Origin: CAVVYV01 sp963818205
Lineage (GTDB): Bacteria; Actinomycetota; Thermoleophilia; Solirubrobacterales; 70-9
Length of the DNA: 64,000 nucleotides
Assembly (NCBI GenBank): GCA_963818205.1
Contig: CAWFRG010000013.1
Coordinates: 186,001-250,000, forward strand
Direction of reading: 5' to 3'
Shown here: positions 35,301 to 47,701 of the stretch, piece by piece
How the letters are laid out: the number at the start of each line of letters is the position of its first letter
Position numbering within the stretch: the first letter of the stretch is position 1
Notes under the pieces: generated by a model
What the model was told of the DNA's origin: nothing
The model's input: only the letters and a program-made list of their open reading frames with translations
Databases searched by the model: none
Made by a program: the position numbers and the translations under genes

Positions 35301-38300
35301 CTGAGCGACTGGGTCAACGCGGGCGGCAATCTGATCGCGATGACCGCCCGGACCCGCAGCTCGCCGGCCTGCTGGGCCTGACCCCCGCCGGCGCCCCGCT
35401 CTCCAACGCCTACCTCCAGGTCGACACCGGGTCGGGCCCCGGCACGGGCATCGTCGGCCAGACGATCCAGTACCACGGCACGGCCGACCGCTACACCCTC
35501 AACGGCGCCCAGGCCGTCGCCACCCTCTACTCGGACGCCACCACCTCCACTCCCAACCCCGCGGTGACCCTGCGGAGCGTGGGCGGCAACGGCGGCCAGG
35601 CGGCCGCCTTCACCTACGACCTCGCCCGCTCGGTCGTCTACACGCGCCAGGGCAACCCCGCCTGGTCGGGCGACGAGCGCGACAGCGCCGTCGGCGGAGG
35701 CCAGCTGATCCGCTCCGACGACCTCTTCTTCGGCGCCAAGCCCGGGGATGTCCAGCCCGACTGGGTCGACCTCAACAAGGTCGCCATCCCGCAGGCCGAC
35801 GAGCAGCAGCACCTGCTCACCAACCTGATCGAGCAGATGAACGTGGACCGCAAGCCGCTGCCGCGGTTCTGGTTCCTGCCACGCGACGAGAAGGCGGCGG
35901 TGGTGATGACGGGCGACGATCACGCCAACAGCGGCACCGAGGGCCGCTTCAACGCTTACCAGGCGCTGAACCCCGGATGCTCGGTCGCCGACTGGGAGTG
36001 CGTGCGCGGCACCTCCTACATCTACCCGAACACCTCCGGGCTGACGCGACTCCGAGGCCGCCGCCTTCGAGGACGCCGGCTTCGAGATCGCCCTGCACGT
36101 CAACACGAACTGCGCCAACTGGAGCGACCAGGCCCAGCTCGAGTCCTTCTACTCGAGCCAGCTCGCCGACTTCGCCGCCAACTACCCGAGCCTGGCGCCG
36201 CCCACCACCAACCGCACCCACTGCATCGCCTGGAGCGACTGGGCGACGCAGCCGAAGGTGGAGCTGCAGAACGGCATCCGCCTCGACACCAACTACTACT
36301 ACTGGCCGCCGGACTGGATCCAGGACCGCCCGGGGATGTTCACCGGCTCCGGGATGCCGCAGCGATTCGCCGACCTCGACGGCTCGATGATCGACGTCTA
36401 CCAGGCGGCCACCCAGATGACCGACGAGTCGGAGCCAGTCCTACCCGTCCACGATCGACTCGCTGCTCGACAAGGCGCTCGGGCGCGAGGGCTACTACGG
36501 CGTCTTCACGGCCAACATGCACACCGACAGCGCCTCGCACGCCGGCTCGGACGCGATCGTCGCCTCGGCGCAGGCGCGTGGTGTGCCGGTCGTCTCCGCC
36601 CGCCAGATGCTGGAGTGGCTCGACGGCCGCAACGGCTCCTCCTTCGGCTCGATCTCCTGGAACGCCAACAAGCTCAACTTCAACATCGACGTCGGCGCCG
36701 GCGCCAACGGCCTGCGGGCGATGGTGCCGACGACCTCATCGGTCGGTGCCCTCACCGGCGTCGAGCGGAACAACACCCCGATCACCACCACCACCCGGAC
36801 GATCAAGGGCGTCGAGTACGCGTTCTTCGACGCTGCCGCCGGGAGCCTACGAGGCGACCTACGCCGTCGATGACACCGCGCCGTCGATCACCAACGTCGA
36901 CCACTCGCCGCAGGGCAACGGCACCGCCAACGTCACCTGGGACACCAACGAGGCCTCGGACTCGAGGGTCGAACACGGCGACCAACCCGGCCGACCTGAG
37001 CCAGAGCCAGAGCAGCGCGGGCGCTGGTCACGCTCGCACAGCGTCAGCTACGCGGCCTGGCGCCGAACACCACCTACCTACTACCGGGTGACGTCTACAC
37101 GGACGCCGCGAGCAACTCGACGACGGAGCCCGAACCCGCTCGGCGCCGCGCCGCGCGAGCTTCACCACGCCCTCGGCGAGCTTCACCGACACCACCGTCT
37201 CCGACTTCAGCGCCGGCACCCCCGACGCCAACACCTACGTCTCCGAGACCGGCAACGGCGAGGTGACCCTGAAGCCGACCGAGGGCCAGGAGTTCTCGGG
37301 CGGGCCCGGGCTGCCGGCCGGCTGGACGGGCTGTGCCTGGCCGCGCCTGCAGCGGACGCGCCGGCGGCCCGCCACGGTCTCGGGCGGCAGCCCTGCACGT
37401 GGACGGCGGCCATGGCCAGCACCAGCGCCACCTATCGGGCCCGGCCGCTCGCTCGAGTTCAACGCGACCTTCGGCGCCGCCTCCTTCCAGCACGTCGCCT
37501 TCACCGACAACTTCAACAACGCCTGGGCGATGTTCAGCACCCGCGGCACGCACCAGCCAGCTCTACGCCAGCACCAACGCCGCCGGCGGTGCCGTCGACA
37601 TCCCGGTCGGCGATCCCGGCCAGTACGTCGGCTCCCCCCACCTCTACCGGATCGAGTGGGACGCGACCGAGGTCCAGCTACTACGTCGACGGCTCCCTGG
37701 TGCACACCGCACGATCGCCACCTTCGGCCCGAACCTGAACGTGGCCGCCAGCGACTTCAACACCGGCGGCCCCGAGCTCTCGGTCGACTGGCTGCGCATG
37801 AGCCCCTACCCGGCCGCGGGCACCTTCATCTCGCGCGTCTTCGACGCCGGCCAGGCGGCCGACTGGGGCGCGCTCAGCTGGAACGCCAACGCGCCCCCCG
37901 GCACCAGCCTGCAGATCAGCGTCCGCACCGGCGACACGCCGACGCCCGACGGAAGCTGGAGCGCATTCACCCCGATCCCACCTCGCGGCGGCGACATCCC
38001 CGGCAACTCCCGCTACGTCCAGTACCGGGCTGAGCTCGGTTCGAGCGACCCGGACCAGACGCCCACCCTGAGCGACGTCTCGATCGCCTACACGACCGGC
38101 GCCGACACTGACGCCGCCGACGATCACCGGCGCACGCCCGGCGCCGAACGCCACCGACGTCCCGCGGAACACCAACGTCGACGTCCAGTTCAGCGAGCCG
38201 ATGGACCCGGCGACGATCGACAGCTCCAGCGTGCGACTGCGAAAGCAGGGCGGCGGGCAGCGACGTGCCGGCGAACGTCAGCTACGCGGGGAACACGGCG

Positions 38301-41300
38301 ACGCTCGACCCGAACGCCGACCTGCGACCCGAGCGCCGTCTACAACGGTCACGGTCGACGGCGACCGTCGAGGACGCCAACGGCAACGCGCTCGGGGCCG
38401 ACGACACCTGGAGCTTCACCACCGCGCCTCAGCCTCAGCTTCACCGACACCACCGTCTCCGACTTCAGCGCCGGCACCCCGGGCGCCGACACCTACGTCT
38501 CCGAGACCGACAACGGCGAGGTGACCCTGAAGCCGACCGAGGGCGCGGAGTTCTCGGGCAGCTCGCTCCCGACCGGCTGGACGAGCTGCCCTGGAGCGTC
38601 CCATCCGGAGCTGCACGCCCGGACGGCGCCACCGTCTCGGGCGGCGCCTCCACGTCGACGGCGGCCTACGCCCGGACCACCGCCGACCTACGGCTCGGGA
38701 CGCTCGCTCGAGTTCGTGGCCACCTTCGGCGGCCAGACCATCCAGCACGTCGGCTTCGGGGTGGACCTCAACAACTCGGCGAACTGGGCGATCTTCAGCA
38801 CCAAGTCGACGGAGCACCTTCATCGCCCGCACCAACAACGGCGGCGCGGCCACCGAGACGCCCTCCCGGGCAGTCTGCTCGGCTCGCCGCACCTCTACCG
38901 GATCGAGTGGGACGCGAGCGAGGTCCGCTTCTACGTCGACGGGGCGCTGGTCGCGACCCACGCACGCGCCACCTTCGGCGCCGACCCAGATGCGCGCCGA
39001 TCGCCAGCGACTTCACCGCCGGCGGCCCCGAGCTGACCGTCGACTGGATGCGGATGAGCCCCTACCCGGCGCTCGGGCACCTTCGACTCCCGCGATCTTC
39101 GACGCCGGCGCCGGCCAGACCGCGGACTGGGGCGCGCTCAGCTGGAACTCGGCGACGCCCGTCGGGCACCGGGATCGCGATCAGCGTCCGCACCGGCAAC
39201 ACGCCCACGCCCGACGGCGAGCTGGAGCGCCTTCACGCCGATCGCCTCCAACGGCGGCGACATCCCGGGCAGCAGCCGCTACGTCCAGTACCGGGCCCAG
39301 CTGACGAGCAGCGACCCGGCCCAGACGCCGACCCTGAGCGAGGTCTCGATCGCCTACACGGCGGGCGCCGACACGACGCCGCCGACGATCACCAGACGGA
39401 GCCCGGCGCCGAACGCCACCGACGTCCCCCGGAACACCAACGTCGACGTCCAGTTCAGCGAGCCGATGAACCCGGCGACGATCAACGGCTCCAGCGTTCG
39501 CCTGCGCAAGCAGGGGGCGGGCAGCGACGTGCCGGCGAGCGTCAGCTACGCGGGGAACACGGCGACGCTCAACCCGAACGCCGACCTCGACCCGGGCGCC
39601 GTCTACAACGTGACGGTGGCGGGCACGGTCGCGGACGCCAACGGCGATCGCGCTCGGGGCCGACGACACCTGGAGCTTCACCACCGCGGCCCTGAGCTTC
39701 AACTTCACCGACACCACCGTCTCCGACTTCAGCGCCGGCACCCCGGACGCCAACACCTACGTCTCCCAGACCGGCAACGGCGAGGTGATCCTGAAGCCGA
39801 CCGAGGGCGCAGGAGTTCTCGGGGAGCTCGGTACCCGGCCGGCTGGCAGAGCTGCACCTGGCTGGCCGGTCCTCTCGGACCTGCAATCCGGGAGGCGCCA
39901 CCGTCTCGGGCGGCAGCCTCCACGTCAACGGCGCCTTCGCCGGCACCATCGCCACCTTCGGCTCCGGCCACTCGCTCGAGTTCGCCGCCACCTTCGGCGC
40001 CGCCGCCTTCCAGCACGTCGGCTTCGGCGGACGACTTCAACAACGTCGGCGAACTGGGCGATGTTCAGCACCAACACCACGACCAGCCAGCTCTATGCTC
40101 GCACCAACGTCGGCGGCAGCGCGACCAACTCGCCCCCGATCCCGGGCCTCTCGCCGGCACCCCGCACACCTACCGGATCGAGTGGGACACGACGCAGGTC
40201 CGCTACTACGTGGACGGAATGACCCTGGTCGCGACCCACGCCGCGAACTTCGGCGCCACCCAGATGCGTCCGCTCGCCAGCGACTTCAACTCCGGCGGCC
40301 CCGAGGTCTCGGTCGATTGGCTGCGGATGAGCCCCTACCCCGCCTCGGGCACCTTCGATTCGCGCGTCTTCGACGCCGGCCCCGGCCAGAGCGTCAACTG
40401 GGGCGCGCTCACCTGGAACTCGGCGACGCCGCCGGGAACCGGGATCGCGATCAGCGTCCGCACCGGCAACACGCCGACGCCCGACGGGACGCTGGAGCGC
40501 CTTCACCCCGATCGCCACCAGCGGCGGCGACATCCCCGGCAACACCCGCTACGTGCAGTACCGGGCCGTGCTCAGCACGAGCGACCCGAACCAGACGCCG
40601 ACCCTGAGCGAGGTCACGGTCAACGGCGCCGGGGATATCTCGCCGTCGCGGTCAACGACGCGGCCACGGTCGCCGAGGACTCCGGGGCCACCGCGATCGA
40701 CGTGCTCGCCAACGACACCGACTCCGGACGGCGGCCCGAAGACGATCGCCTCGGTGACCCAGCCCGCCAACGGCACCGTCGTGATCACCGGCGGCGGCAC
40801 CGGGCTCACCTACCAGCCCGAACGCCGACTACTGCAACGACCCCGGCGCCGACCCCAGCGACGACTTCACCTACACCCTGAACGGCGGCTCCACCGCGAC
40901 CGTCGCGGTCACGGTCACCTGCGTCGATGACGACCCGGTCGCGGTCGACGACGCGGCGACGGTCGCCGAGGACTCCGGCGCCACCGCGATCGACGTGCTC
41001 GCAAACGACACCGACGCCGACGGCGGCCCGAAGACGATCGCCTCGGTCGACCCAGCCCGCCAACGGCACCGTCGTGATCACCGGCGGCGGCACCGGGCTC
41101 ACCTACCAGCCCGAACGCCGACTACTGCAACGACCCCGGCGCCGAGCCCAGCGACGACTTCACCTACACCCTGAACGGCGGCTCCACCGCGACCGTCGCG
41201 GTGACGGTCACCTGCGCCGACGACGACCCGGTCGCGGTCGACGACGCCGCGACGGTCGCCGAGGACTCGGGCGCCACGCGCGATCGACGTGCTCGCAAAC

Positions 41301-44300
41301 GACACCGACGCCGACGGCGGCCCGAAGACGATCGCCTCGGTCACCCAGCCCGCCAACGGCACCGTCGTGATCACCGGCGGCGGCACCGGGCTCACCTACC
41401 AGCCCGACGCCGACTACTGCAACGACCCCGGCGCCGACCCGAGCGACGACTTCACCTACACCCTGAACGGCGGCTCCACCGCGACCGTCGCGGTCACGGT
41501 CACCTGCGTCGATGACGACCCGGTCGCGGTCGACGACGCGGCGACGGTCGCCGAGGACTCGGGCGCCACCGCGATCGACGTGCTCGCAAACGACACCGAC
41601 CCGACGGCGGCCCGAAGACGATCACCTCGGTCGACCCAGCCCGGCCAACGGCACCGTCGGCGATCACCGGCGGCGGCACCGGGCTCACCTACCAGCCCGA
41701 ACGCCGACTACTGCAACGACCCCGGCGCCGCGCCCAGCGACGACTTCACCTACACCCTGAACGGCGGCTCGACCGCGACCGTCGCGGTCACGGTCACCTG
41801 CGTCGATGACGACCCGGTCGCGGTCGACGACGCGGCGACGGTCGCCGAGGACTCCGGGCGCCACGCGCGATCGACGTGCTCGCAAACGACACCGACCCCG
41901 ACGGCGGCCCGAAGACGATCGCCTCGGTGACCGAGCCCGGCCAACGGCACCGTGGTGATCACCGGCGGCGGCACCGGCGCTCACCTACCAGCCCGACGCC
42001 GACTACTGCAACGACCCCGGCGCCGGCCCCACCGACAACTTCACCTACACCCTGAACGGCGGCTCGACCGCGACCGTCGCGGTCACGGTCACCTGCGTCG
42101 ATGACGACCCGGTCGCGGTCGACGACGCCGCGACCGTCGCCGAGGACTCCGGCGCCACGCGCGATCGACGTGCTCGCAAACGACACCGACGCCGACGGCG
42201 GCCCGAAGACGATCGCCTCGGCCTCCGACCCCGACCAACGGCACCGTCGTGATCACCGGCGGCGGCACCGGCGCTCACCTACCAGCCCGACGCCGACTAC
42301 TGCAACGACCCCGGCGCCGCCGCCCACGACGACTTCACCTACACCCTGAACGGCGGCTCGACCGCGACCGTCGCGGTCACCGTCACCTGCGCCGACGACG
42401 ACCCGGTCGCGGTCGACGACGCGGCGACGGTCGCCGAGGACGCCGGCGCCACCGCGATCGACGTGCTCGCAAACGACACCGACGCCGACGGCGGCCCGAA
42501 GACGATCGCCTCGGCCTCGACCCAGCCCGGCCAACGGCACCGTCGTGATCACCGGCGGCGGCACCGGGCTCACCTACCAGCCCGACGCCGACTACTGCAA
42601 CGACCCCGGCGCCGCGCCCACCGACGACTTCACCTACACCCTGAACGGCGGCTCGCACCGCGACCGTCGCGGTCACCGTCACCTGCGTCGATGACGACCC
42701 GGTCGCGGTCGACGACGCGGCCACCGTCGCCGAGGACTCCGGCGCCACGCGCGATCGACGTGCTCGCCAAACGACACCGACCCGGACGGCGGCCCGAAGA
42801 CGATCGCCTCGGCGACCCGAGCCCGCCAACGGCACCGTGGCGATCACCGGCGGCGGCCACACGGGCTCACCTACCAGCCCGACGCCGACTACTGCAACGA
42901 CCCCGGCGCCGACCCCACGACGACTTCACCTACACCCTGAACGGCGGCTCGACCGCGACCGTGGCGGTCACGGTCAGCTGCGTCGATGACGACCCGGTCG
43001 CGGTCGACGACGCCGCCACCGTCGCCGAGGACTCCGGGCGCCACGCGCGATCGACGTGCTCGCCAACGACACCGACCCCGACGGCGGCCCGAAGACGATC
43101 GCCTCGGCGACCCGAGCCCGACCAACGGCACCGTGGCGATCACCGGCGGCGGCACCGGGCTCACCTACCAGCCCGACGCCGACTACTGCAACGACCCCGG
43201 CGCCGACCCCAGCGACAACTTCACCTACACGCTGAACGGCGGCTCGACCGCGACCGTCGCGGTCACCGTCACCTGCGTCGACGACGACCCGGTCGCCGTC
43301 GACGACGCCGCGACCGTCGCCGAGGACTCCGGCGCCACCGCGATCGACGTGCTCGCCAACGACACCGACCCCGACGGCGGCCCGAAGACGATCGCCTCGG
43401 CCATCCGACCCGACCAACGGCACCGTGGCGATCACCGGCGGCGGCACCGGCGCTCACCTACCAGCCCGACCCCGACTACTGCAACGACCCCGGCGCCGCG
43501 CCCACCGACACCTTCACCTACACGCTGAACGGCGGCTCGACCGCGACCGTCGCGGTCACCGTCACCTGCGTCGACGACGACCCGGTCGCGGTCGACGACG
43601 CCGCGACCGTCGCCGAGGACTCCGGGCGCCACCGCGATCGACGTGCTCGCCAACGACACCGACGCCGACGGCGGCCCGAAGACGATCGCCTCGGCCACCG
43701 AGCCCGCCAACGGCACCGTGGCGCTCACCGGCGGCGGCACCGGCGCTCACCTACCAGCCCGACGCCGACTACTGCAACGACCGGCGCCGGCCCCACCGAC
43801 GACTTCACCTACACCCTGAACGGCGGCTCGACCGCGACCGTCGCGGTCACCGTCACCTGCGTCGACGACGACCCGGTCGCCGTCAACGACGCCGCCACCG
43901 TCGCCGAGGACTCCGGCGCCACGCGCGATCGACGTGCTCGCCAACGACACCGACCTCGACGGCGGCCCGAAGACGATCCCTCGGCCACCGAGCCCGCCAA
44001 CGGCACCGTCGTGCTCACCGGCGGCGGCAACCGGGCTCACCTACCAGCCCGACGCCGACTACTGCAACGACCGCCGGCGCCGCCACCGACGACTTCACCT
44101 ACACCCTGAACGGCGGCTCGACCGCGACCGTCGCGGTGACCGTCACCTGCGTCGACGACGACCCGGTCGCCGTCGACGACGCCGCCACGGTCGCCGAGGA
44201 CTCCGGGCGCGACGCGCGATCGACGTGCTCGCCAACGACACCGACGTCGACGGCGGCCCGAAGACGATCGCCTCGGCCACCGAGCCCGCCAACGGCACCG

Positions 44301-46961
44301 TCGTGATCACCGGCGGCGGCGCACCCGGGCTCACCTACCAGCCCGACCCCGACTACTGCAACGACCCCGGCGCCGCCCGACCGACAACTTCACCTACACC
44401 CTCAACGGCGGCTCGACCGCGACCGTCGCGGTCACCGTCAGCTGCGTCGACGACGACCCGGTCGCCGTCGACGACGCCGCCACCGTCGCCGAGGACTCCG
44501 GGCGCGACCGCGATCGACGTGCTCGCCAACGACACCGACGCCGACGGCGGCCCGAAGACGATCGCCTCGGTCACCCGAGCCCGGCCAACGGCACCGTCGT
44601 GATCACCGGCGGCGGCACCGGGCTCACCTACCAGCCGAACGCCGACTACTGCAACGACCGGCGGCCCGCACCGACGACTTCACCTACACCCTGAACGGCG
44701 GCTCGACCGCGACCGTGGCGGTCACCGTCACCTGCGTCGACGACGACCCGGTCGCGGTCAACGACGCGGCGACCGTCGCCGAGGACTCCGGCGCCGACGC
44801 GATCGACGTGCTCGCCAACGACACCGACGTCGACGGCGGCCCGAAGACGATCACTCCAGGTGACCCAGCCGGCCAACGGCACCGTCGTGATCACCGGCGG
44901 CGGCACCGGGCTCACCTACCAGCCGAACGCCGAACTACTGCAACGACCGGCGGCCCGCACCGACAACTTCACCTACACCCTGAACGGCGGCTCGACCGCG
45001 ACCGTGTCGGTGACCGTCACCTGCGTCGACGACATCCGCCGGTGGCGGTCAACGACTCCGCCACGGTGGCCGAGGACTCCGGCGCCAGCGCGATCAACGT
45101 CCTGGCCAACGACACCGACCCCGACGGCGGCCCGAAGACGATCCAGTCCGTCACCCAGCCCGCCAACGGCACGGTGGTGATCACCGGCGGCGGCACCGGG
45201 CTCACCTACCAGCCGAACCCGAACTACTGCAACGGCGGCAGCCCGACCGACAACTTCACCTACACCCTGAACGGCGGCTCCACCGCGACCGTGGCGGTGA
45301 CCGTCACCTGCGTCGACGACAACCCGGTGGCGGTCAACGACTCGGCCACGGTGGCCGAGGACTCCGGCGCCACCGCGATCAACGTGCTGGCCAACGACAC
45401 CGACCTGGACGGCGGCCCGAAGACGATCCAGTCCGTCACCCAGCCCACCAACGGCACGGTCGTGATCACCGGCGGCGGCACCGGGCTCACCTACCAGCCG
45501 AACCCGAACTACTGCAACGGCGGCAGCCCGACCGACAACTTCACCTACACCCTGAACGGCGGCTCCACCGCGACCGTGGCGGTGACCGTGACCTGCGTCG
45601 ACGACAACCCGGTGGCGGTCAGCGACTCGGCCACGGTGGCCGAGGACTCCGGCGCCACCGCGATCAACGTCCTGGCCAACGACACCGACCCGGATGGCGG
45701 CCCGAAGACGATCCAGTCCGTCACGCAGCCCACCAACGGCACGGTGGTGATCACCGGCGGCGGCACCGGGCTCACCTACCAGCCGAACCCGAACTACTGC
45801 AACGGCGGCAGCCCGACCAACAACTTCACCTACACCCTGAACGGCGGCTCCACCGCCACTGTCCGGGTGACCGTCACCTGCGTCGACGACGCCCCGCTGG
45901 CGGTCAGCGACACCGCCACCGTCTCACGCAACTCCGGACCCAACCCGATCAACGTCCTGGCAAACGACACCGACCCCGACGGCGGCCCGAAGACGATCCA
46001 GTCCGTCACGCAGCCCGCCAACGGCACGGTGGTGATCACCGGCGGCGGCACCGGGCTCACCTACCAGCCCGACGCCGAACTACTGCAACGGCGGCAGCCC
46101 GACCGACAACTTCACCTACACCCTGAACGGCGGCTCCACCGCGACCGTGGCGGTGACCGTGAGCTGCGCGATCGAGGGCACGGCCGGCAACGACGTGATC
46201 ACGGGTACTCCCGGCGACGACGTGATCAACTGCGGGGCCGGCAAGGACACCGTAAACGGCGGCGGCGGCAACGACACGATCAACTGCGGGGATGGCAACG
46301 ACACCGTGAATGGCGGGGCCGGCAACGACATCCTGAACGGCCAGGGCGGCAATGACACCCTGAACGGTGGGGACGGCAACGACACCCTCAACGGTGGGGA
46401 CGGCAACGACACCATGAGCGGCGAGGCCGGCGACGACACCCTGAACGGCGAGGCCGGTAACGACACCCTGATCGGCGGGCCCGGCGTCGACAACCTGTTC
46501 GGGGGTCCCGGGAAGAACAACCTCACGCCATAGCGCCGGGCGGCGACATCCTTAACCCCGACAGCGCGTCAGTGGGCTCGACGAGCGAGCGAGCCGCGGG
46601 GACCTCGACAACAACGGCCTGAACCGGGCCCCGGCAACGACAACCTTAGGGGCGGGCCGGGCGGCGACTCCTGAGCGGCGGGACCGGCAACGACAAGCTT
46701 TGGGCGAAGAGGGCAGCGACACCCTGATCCCGGGGGCCGTCGCGGTGAGCTTGGCCATCCTGCCCGAGCTGATCGAGCTGCTGGCCCAGGCATGGCAGGG
46801 CTGGTGATGGCCAGGCGGACGCCGAGCTCGGCCTGCACGGCAGCACTCTGAGCGGGAGCCCGTACCGCAGCCAGGAGGCGCTGAAGAACGCGCTCGACCA
46901 AGCGAACAACAACCTGACGTTCGTCCAGTCGGGCCCGTGCATATTCTCGTTCGCTGACTGA
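32315..46961 (+). CDS. Giant secreted mosaic surface protein, many frameshifts
   Basis: Starts MRSVRALGAGWLAAAGVLLF with a signal peptide. Domain order by approximate position: N,N-dimethylformamidase-beta-like domain 32.5-33.6 kb (TTWQAYNQYGGNSLY, LSVGHDEYWSAGQRNN); Ig-like 33.95-34.24 (GTASDAVGEIGGGQVGGVEV); DUF4082 34.24-34.74 (IWDDSFTGPGSGDTTAVELG); SbsA-type Ig 34.75-35.08 (VTATFSEPMDPATISGANVE); a flavodoxin-like strand region 35.1-35.8; NodB/polysaccharide-deacetylase-like 35.86-36.84 (VVMTGDDHANSGTEGRF, NRTHCIAWSDWATQP); fibronectin-like 36.9-37.17; three LamG-like units to 40.63; 19 cadherin-like repeats to 46.16; RTX-type repeats to 46.5 and beyond; end LTFVQSGPCIFSFAD-stop at 46961. 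An earlier in-frame stop at 46533 probably results from a shift. If continuous it would be about 4,880 residues. Probable role: cell-surface adhesion or polysaccharide/amide processing. Confidence 0.7.
37180..40630 (+). repeat. Three LamG-like repeat units of about 1.25 kb within the giant gene
   Basis: Units begin near 37180, 38438 and 39693 with FTDTTVSDFSAGTPxAxTYV, continue with GEVTLKPTEGxEFSG, GRSLEFxATFG, HLYRIEWDA, DWLRMSPYPA and ISVRTGxTPTPDG. The first two units end with an SbsA-type Ig domain (NTNVDVQFSEPM); the third passes straight into the cadherin-like array. High DNA identity indicates recent internal duplication or gene conversion. Confidence 0.85.
40645..46165 (+). repeat. 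Nineteen cadherin/VCBS-like tandem repeats of about 290 bases
   Basis: Each unit reads VAVxDAATVAEDSGATAIDV, LANDTDxDGGPKTIASVTQP, NGTVVITGGGTGLTYQPxxx, YCND or YCNGG, then FTYTLNGGSTATVAVTVTCV. Counting the VAEDSG (or VSRNSG) element gives 19 units, at about 40670, 40960, 41257, 41547, 41842, 42137, 42431, 42728, 43020, 43317, 43612, 43904, 44193, 44486, 44779, 45068, 45353, 45638 and 45923. Units 16-19 form a subfamily (INVLANDTD, IQSVTQP, NYCNGGSPT) and are free of frameshifts. Two Cys per unit are conserved. Confidence 0.9.
46170..46530 (+). repeat. RTX-type GGxGxDxxx nonapeptide repeats
   Basis: About ten nonapeptides such as GGDGNDTLN, GGAGNDILN and GEAGDDTLN, introduced by TAGNDVITGTPGDDVINCG. 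This is the calcium-binding beta-roll of RTX proteins. Degraded copies (PGNDNLRGGPGGD, GTGNDKLWGEEGSDTL) continue to about 46730 in shifted frames. Confidence 0.9.
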
Positions 46962-46985
46962 ACGACGGATGGCTTCAGTTCTTGA

Positions 46986-47010
46986 GAGGGGCCGCGAAAG
47001 CGGCCCTTCT
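46986..47010 (+). terminator. Rho-independent terminator with GAAA tetraloop
   Basis: GGGCCGC (46989-46995), loop GAAA, GCGGCCC (47000-47006), followed by TTCTT. It lies between the giant gene and a convergent response-regulator gene. Confidence 0.9.
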
Positions 47011-47015
47011 TCAGC

Positions 47016-47701
47016 CTATGAAGCCGCCGGAGCGCCCGGATCCTGCCCCGGCATCACCAGCCCCGACTCGTACGCGTAGATCACCGCCTGCACCCGGTCC
47101 CGGACGCCGAGCTTCATCAGCACCCGGGCGACGTGGGTCTTCACCGTCGCTTCGCTGACAACCAGCGACCCCGCGATCTCGGCGTTGGAGAGCCCCCCGT
47201 GAGCAGTCCCAGCACCTCGCGCTCGCGATCCGTCAACTCGCCGAGCTCGGGGTGGGGCCGGGCGGCGAGGGGCGAGCCGCGAGCGAACTCCTCGATCACC
47301 GCGCGAGTGACCGAGGGGGAGATCAGCGCGTCTCCCGCCGCCACCGTGCGGACGGCCGCAAGCAGCTCCTCCGCGGGAGCATCCTTGAGCAGGAAGCCGC
47401 TGGCTCCGGCCCGCAGCGACTCGAACACGTACTCGTCGTGCCCGAAGGTCGTCAGGATCAGCACCCGGACCCTCTCGCCCGCCCGCCCGACGATCCGGCG
47501 GGTGGCCTCGATCCCGTCCAGGCGGGGCATTCGGATGTCCATCAGGACGACGTCGGGCTTCGCTCCCAACGCCCCGTCCACGGCCTCGAGGCCGTCTCCG
47601 GCCTCACCGACGACCTGCATGTCCGGGTCCGCCTCGAGGATCTTGCGAAGGCCGTCCCGAATGAGCTGATGGTCCTCGGCGATCAGAATCCGGACGCTCA
47701 A
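47016..47701 (-). CDS. NarL/LuxR-type response regulator, one frameshift
   Basis: TTG start overlaps the kinase stop (TTGA). Receiver domain: VRILIAEDHQLIRDGLRKIL, VVLMDIRMPRLDGIEATRRI (phospho-acceptor Asp), LILTTFGHDEYVFESLRAGA, GFLLKDAPAEELL (Lys). HTH domain: LTDREREVLGLLTGG, shift near 47197, then NAEIAGSLVVSEATVKTHVA, RVLMKLGVRDRVQAVIYAYE. Ends PGAPAAS-stop. Paired with the kinase gene upstream. Confidence 0.9.

Noticed and set aside
40645..46165. Possible CRISPR-like or satellite array
   Set aside because: The 290-base units translate to a conserved cadherin/VCBS-like domain and have no repeat-spacer structure.
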